Of a DNA stretch of 64,000 nt, positions 61,485-64,000 are shown piece after piece. Numbering within the stretch: position 1 is the stretch's first letter; each line of letters starts with the position of its first letter. Under the pieces are notes generated by a model. That model had not been told where the DNA came from. It ran no database searches and was given only the letters and a program-made list of their open reading frames with translations. Both the position numbers and the translations under genes were made by a program. The stretch spans positions 118,897,100-118,961,099 of the forward strand of contig NC_045439.1 in assembly GCF_002776525.5 (NCBI RefSeq). The letters run 5' to 3'. The DNA comes from Piliocolobus tephrosceles (taxonomy: Eukaryota > Chordata > Mammalia > Primates > Cercopithecidae).

Positions 61485-63011
61485 AACAAAAGTCATTGGA
61501 ATTTTGACAAGGATTAAACTGAATCTGTAAATAATATTGGCAGAGCGCTACCAGCTCAACAATATTTGTTTTTCGATTCATGATTGTGGGATGTCTTTCC
61601 ATTTATTTCGATTTTCTTACATTTCTTTCAGCAGCATTTTACAGATTTTAGCATACATATCTTGCATTGCTTTGCTTAAATTTATTCCTAGATATTTTTT
61701 TCTTGTTGATGCTATTTTAACAGAAATTGCTTTCAAATCGTTTTCAGATTGTTCATTGCTAGTGTATAGAAGTACATTTATGTATGTTGATCTTGTATCC
61801 AGCCACTCTGCTGAATTCATCTGTTAATTCTAATTGGGTTTTTGTGGATTCTTTAGAATTTTCTCAAATATAAGATCATATTTTCTGAGAATAGAGATGA
61901 TTTTACATTTTTCTTTCCAATTTGGGTGACTTTTATTTATTTATTTATGTATTTGTAGCCTGGTTGATCCGGATAGAAATTCCAGTACAATGTTAAGTAC
62001 TAGTGGGGAAAGTAGGTATTCTTGTCTTGTTTTTGATCTTGGGGAAGAGCTTTCGGTTTTTTGCCACTGTGTAGTTGTGGGTTTTTCGTTTAAAGCCCTT
62101 TAGCATATTGAGGAAGTTCCCTTCTATTATAAACTTTCTGGATTTTTTTAAATCATGAAAGGTTATTGATGTTTTAAGTGTTTTTTCTGCATCAGGTTAG
62201 GTAATCAGGCATTTTTTTTCCTTTATAGTAGTATGTGATGTATCATAATGATTGCTTTTCATACACTAATTTACTCTTCCATTCCTGTAATAAGACCCAG
62301 TGGTCATGATTTATCATCATGACCTGGAATTGGAATTGGGTTAAAGTTTTGCATCTACATTCATAAGAACTGTTAGTGTATAGTTTTTAAAAAATTTTCC
62401 TATAATGCTTTTGTCTGGCTTTAGTATCTGAGTAATGAACGTCAACTTCTATTTTTCTTTTTTGAAAAATTTTAGAAGGATTGGTGTTAATTCTTCATTA
62501 AATGTTTGATAAAACTCAATAGCAAAGCTATCTTACCCTGATCATTTCTTGGCTGGGAAGATTTTGATTACTTATTCAATATTTATACTAGTTATGTATC
62601 TATTCATATTTTCTGGGTTTGTTTCAGAGTCAGTTTCAGTATTTAGTGTGTTTCTAAAAAAGCATCAATTTCATCCATATTATTTACTTTATTGGTGTAA
62701 CGTATGTTCATAGTACTCTCTTATAATCTCTTTTTTAAATTCCTGTAAGTTCATGAATACAGTACCCACAATTTCTGGTTTTAGTACTTTGAATCTTCTC
62801 TTTTGTTCGTGGTCAGTCTAGCTAAATAATTGTCAATTGGTTGATCTTTTCAAATAACCAACTTTTGGTTGTATTGTTTGTTTTTATATTCTGTTTCATT
62901 AATCCCTATCTTTACTATTTTCTACTGCTTGCTCTGTGTATAGTTTGCTCTTCTTTTTCTATTTTATTTTAGTCAAAAGTTAGGCTATTGGTTTGATATC
63001 TGTTTTCTATT
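61485..63011 (-). mobile_element. Long L1 (ORF2, antisense), first segment
   Basis: Antisense L1 ORF2: 'aaactgaatctgtaaataa', 'gtgggatgtctttccattt', 'tttattcctagatatttt', 'ccagccactctgctgaattc' and 'caccatgatttatc'-like sequence. The minus-strand frame 61617-61820 shows the L1 ORF2 segment around NNEQ/KKYLGINL in a decayed form. Many stops break the frame. The element runs on past the window end. Confidence 0.9.
63000..63011. repeat. Target-site duplication, left copy (Alu monomer)
   Basis: CTGTTTTCTATT, identical to 63126-63137. Confidence 0.9.
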
Positions 63012-63125
63012 AGACAAGGTTTCACCATGCTGGCCAGGCTGGTCTTGAACTCCTGGGCTCAAGTGATCCACCTGCCTTGGCCTCCCAAAATGCTGGGATT
63101 GCAGACAAGCCACCATGTCCGGTCA
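63012..63125 (-). mobile_element. Tailless Alu left monomer
   Basis: 114 bp. In the minus-strand sense it starts at the Alu 5' end (TGACCGGACATGGTGGCT) and reads through 'aatcccagcattttgggagg', 'gatcacttgagcccaggagtt' and 'agaccagcctggcc' to 'ggtgaaaccttgtct', where it stops. There is no right arm, linker or A tail. It is flanked by perfect 12-bp duplications and interrupts the L1, which reads continuously when the insert is removed. Confidence 0.88.
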
Positions 63126-63137
63126 CTGTTTTCTATT
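63126..63137. repeat. Target-site duplication, right copy (Alu monomer)
   Basis: CTGTTTTCTATT, followed by TTTAATG of the L1. Confidence 0.9.
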
Positions 63138-64000
63138 TTTAATGTAGGCACTTACAGCTACAAATTTCCAATGGAGCAATGATTTCATCACATTTCATAA
63201 ATTTTGATATATTGTGTTTTTGTTTCCATTCATCTAAACTAATTTACCTTAAAATTTCTTTTTGTGACCTATTATGTGTTTAAGGATATTTTTCCCATAT
63301 ATTTGCATTTTTTTAATTTTTAGTTTCACTTTATTCAACGTAACTTGAAAAAGTTGCTTTGTATTATTTCAGTATCCTTAATTGTTTTGAGACTTGTTGG
63401 TTTGGCCTAGCGATCTATCCTGGATACTGTTTCATGTGTACCTGAGAAAAATATATTTTCTGATGTTTGATGGACTGTCCTACAAATGTGTGTATGTGTT
63501 AGGTCTACTTTGTTTGTAGTGTTGTTCAAGTCTTCTATTTTCTTTTTGCTATTTAGTTTTTCTATCCATTATTGAAAATGGAGTATTAAAGTTTCCAAAT
63601 ACTATTGTAAAACAGTGTATCTATCCTTTCAGTCCTGTCAGTTTTTGTTTGATCTATTAAGAGACTGTTGTTAGATATGTATATGTTTCATAAATTTTAA
63701 AGATTTTATGAATTGACTATATTGCCAAGATATACCGTCTTTGCCTCTTGCAATTTGTTTTTTCAGGATATTTCATCTGAAAATAGCATAGCCATTTCTG
63801 CTCTCTTTTGATTACTATTGGCATGGAATGTCTCTTGCATACTTCAGTGTTAAATTATTTACTGCTTTTCTAAAAGAAAGAAGATCTTTCCTAAACTTGT
63901 AAAGTAAATCTCTTGTATATAGCTTCGTTGCTTCTTTGTTAATTTTTTTATTCTGCCAATTTCTGTCTTTTAATTTTAGAGTTTAGTTCATTTAAATTTA
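63138..64000 (-). mobile_element. Long L1 (ORF2, antisense), second segment, cut by window end
   Basis: Continues with 'aatgtaggcacttacagctac', 'gtgacctattatgtgttta', 'tgttgttagatatgtatatgtt' and 'ttttgattactattggcatgg', the antisense of the ORF2 N-terminal half. The frame is decayed. The 5' part of the element lies beyond the window. Confidence 0.88.

Noticed and set aside
1..64000. CRISPR array, prokaryotic operon or defence system
   Set aside because: No regular repeat-spacer pattern, ribosome binding sites or dense coding. The Alu, L1 and MaLR content identifies primate nuclear DNA.

Overview
This is AT-rich, gene-poor nuclear DNA from a catarrhine primate, most likely human. Both Alu arms and several Alu ages (J, S, Y), L1, L2, MIR, MaLR, an ERV-L LTR, a HERV-W copy and a HERV-9/LTR12 LTR are all present. 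LTR12 and HERV-W restrict the source to Old World primates, including apes. No intact protein-coding gene, rRNA or tRNA gene, CRISPR array or prokaryotic operon is supported. The open frames are short, are chance readings of repeats (CA tracts, Alu, LTR), or are decayed retroelement frames. Family names rest on recognising consensus patterns by eye, not on an alignment program.  Layout: 1-4.1 kb is mostly unique DNA with a CG/CA Z-DNA-type tract, an L1 3' end and an AluJ. 4.1-8.7 kb is old L1 (with an AluY inside), L2 and MIR. 8.9-10.0 kb holds a minus-strand LTR and an AluS with clear 9-bp target duplications. 13.5-16.5 kb is a complete MaLR (MST-type) LTR-internal-LTR element followed closely by a THE1-type LTR. 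18.2-21.35 kb is an L2 split by a 2.7-kb minus-strand HERV-W copy. 22.5-32.2 kb holds MLT1, L1M, MIR, AluJ, L1 and an MLT2A LTR. 36.8-37.6 kb is a head-to-head pair of MER2-type DNA transposon ends around a CA/TA palindrome. 38.3-39.0 kb is a minus-strand MaLR, 41.0-41.3 kb an AluY, and 44.25-44.84 kb a C19orf53-type processed pseudogene. 46.8-48.0 kb is L1, 51.46-52.74 kb a solitary LTR12, 57.0-57.4 kb MLT1, 58.8-59.4 kb a second solitary class I LTR inside an old L1, and 61.5-64 kb a long minus-strand L1 holding a tailless Alu monomer.  The best-supported events are nested insertions with exact target-site duplications: the HERV-W copy (15-bp duplication, A-rich tail, 5' truncated, therefore L1-mobilised), LTR12 (4-bp CTTT), the 58.8-kb LTR (4-bp TATG), the AluS (9 bp) and the Alu monomer (12 bp). 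In the HERV-W, 58.8-kb LTR and Alu-monomer cases the host repeat reads continuously across the removed insert. No new gene system was found; the interest lies in retroelement biology and structure-prone DNA.
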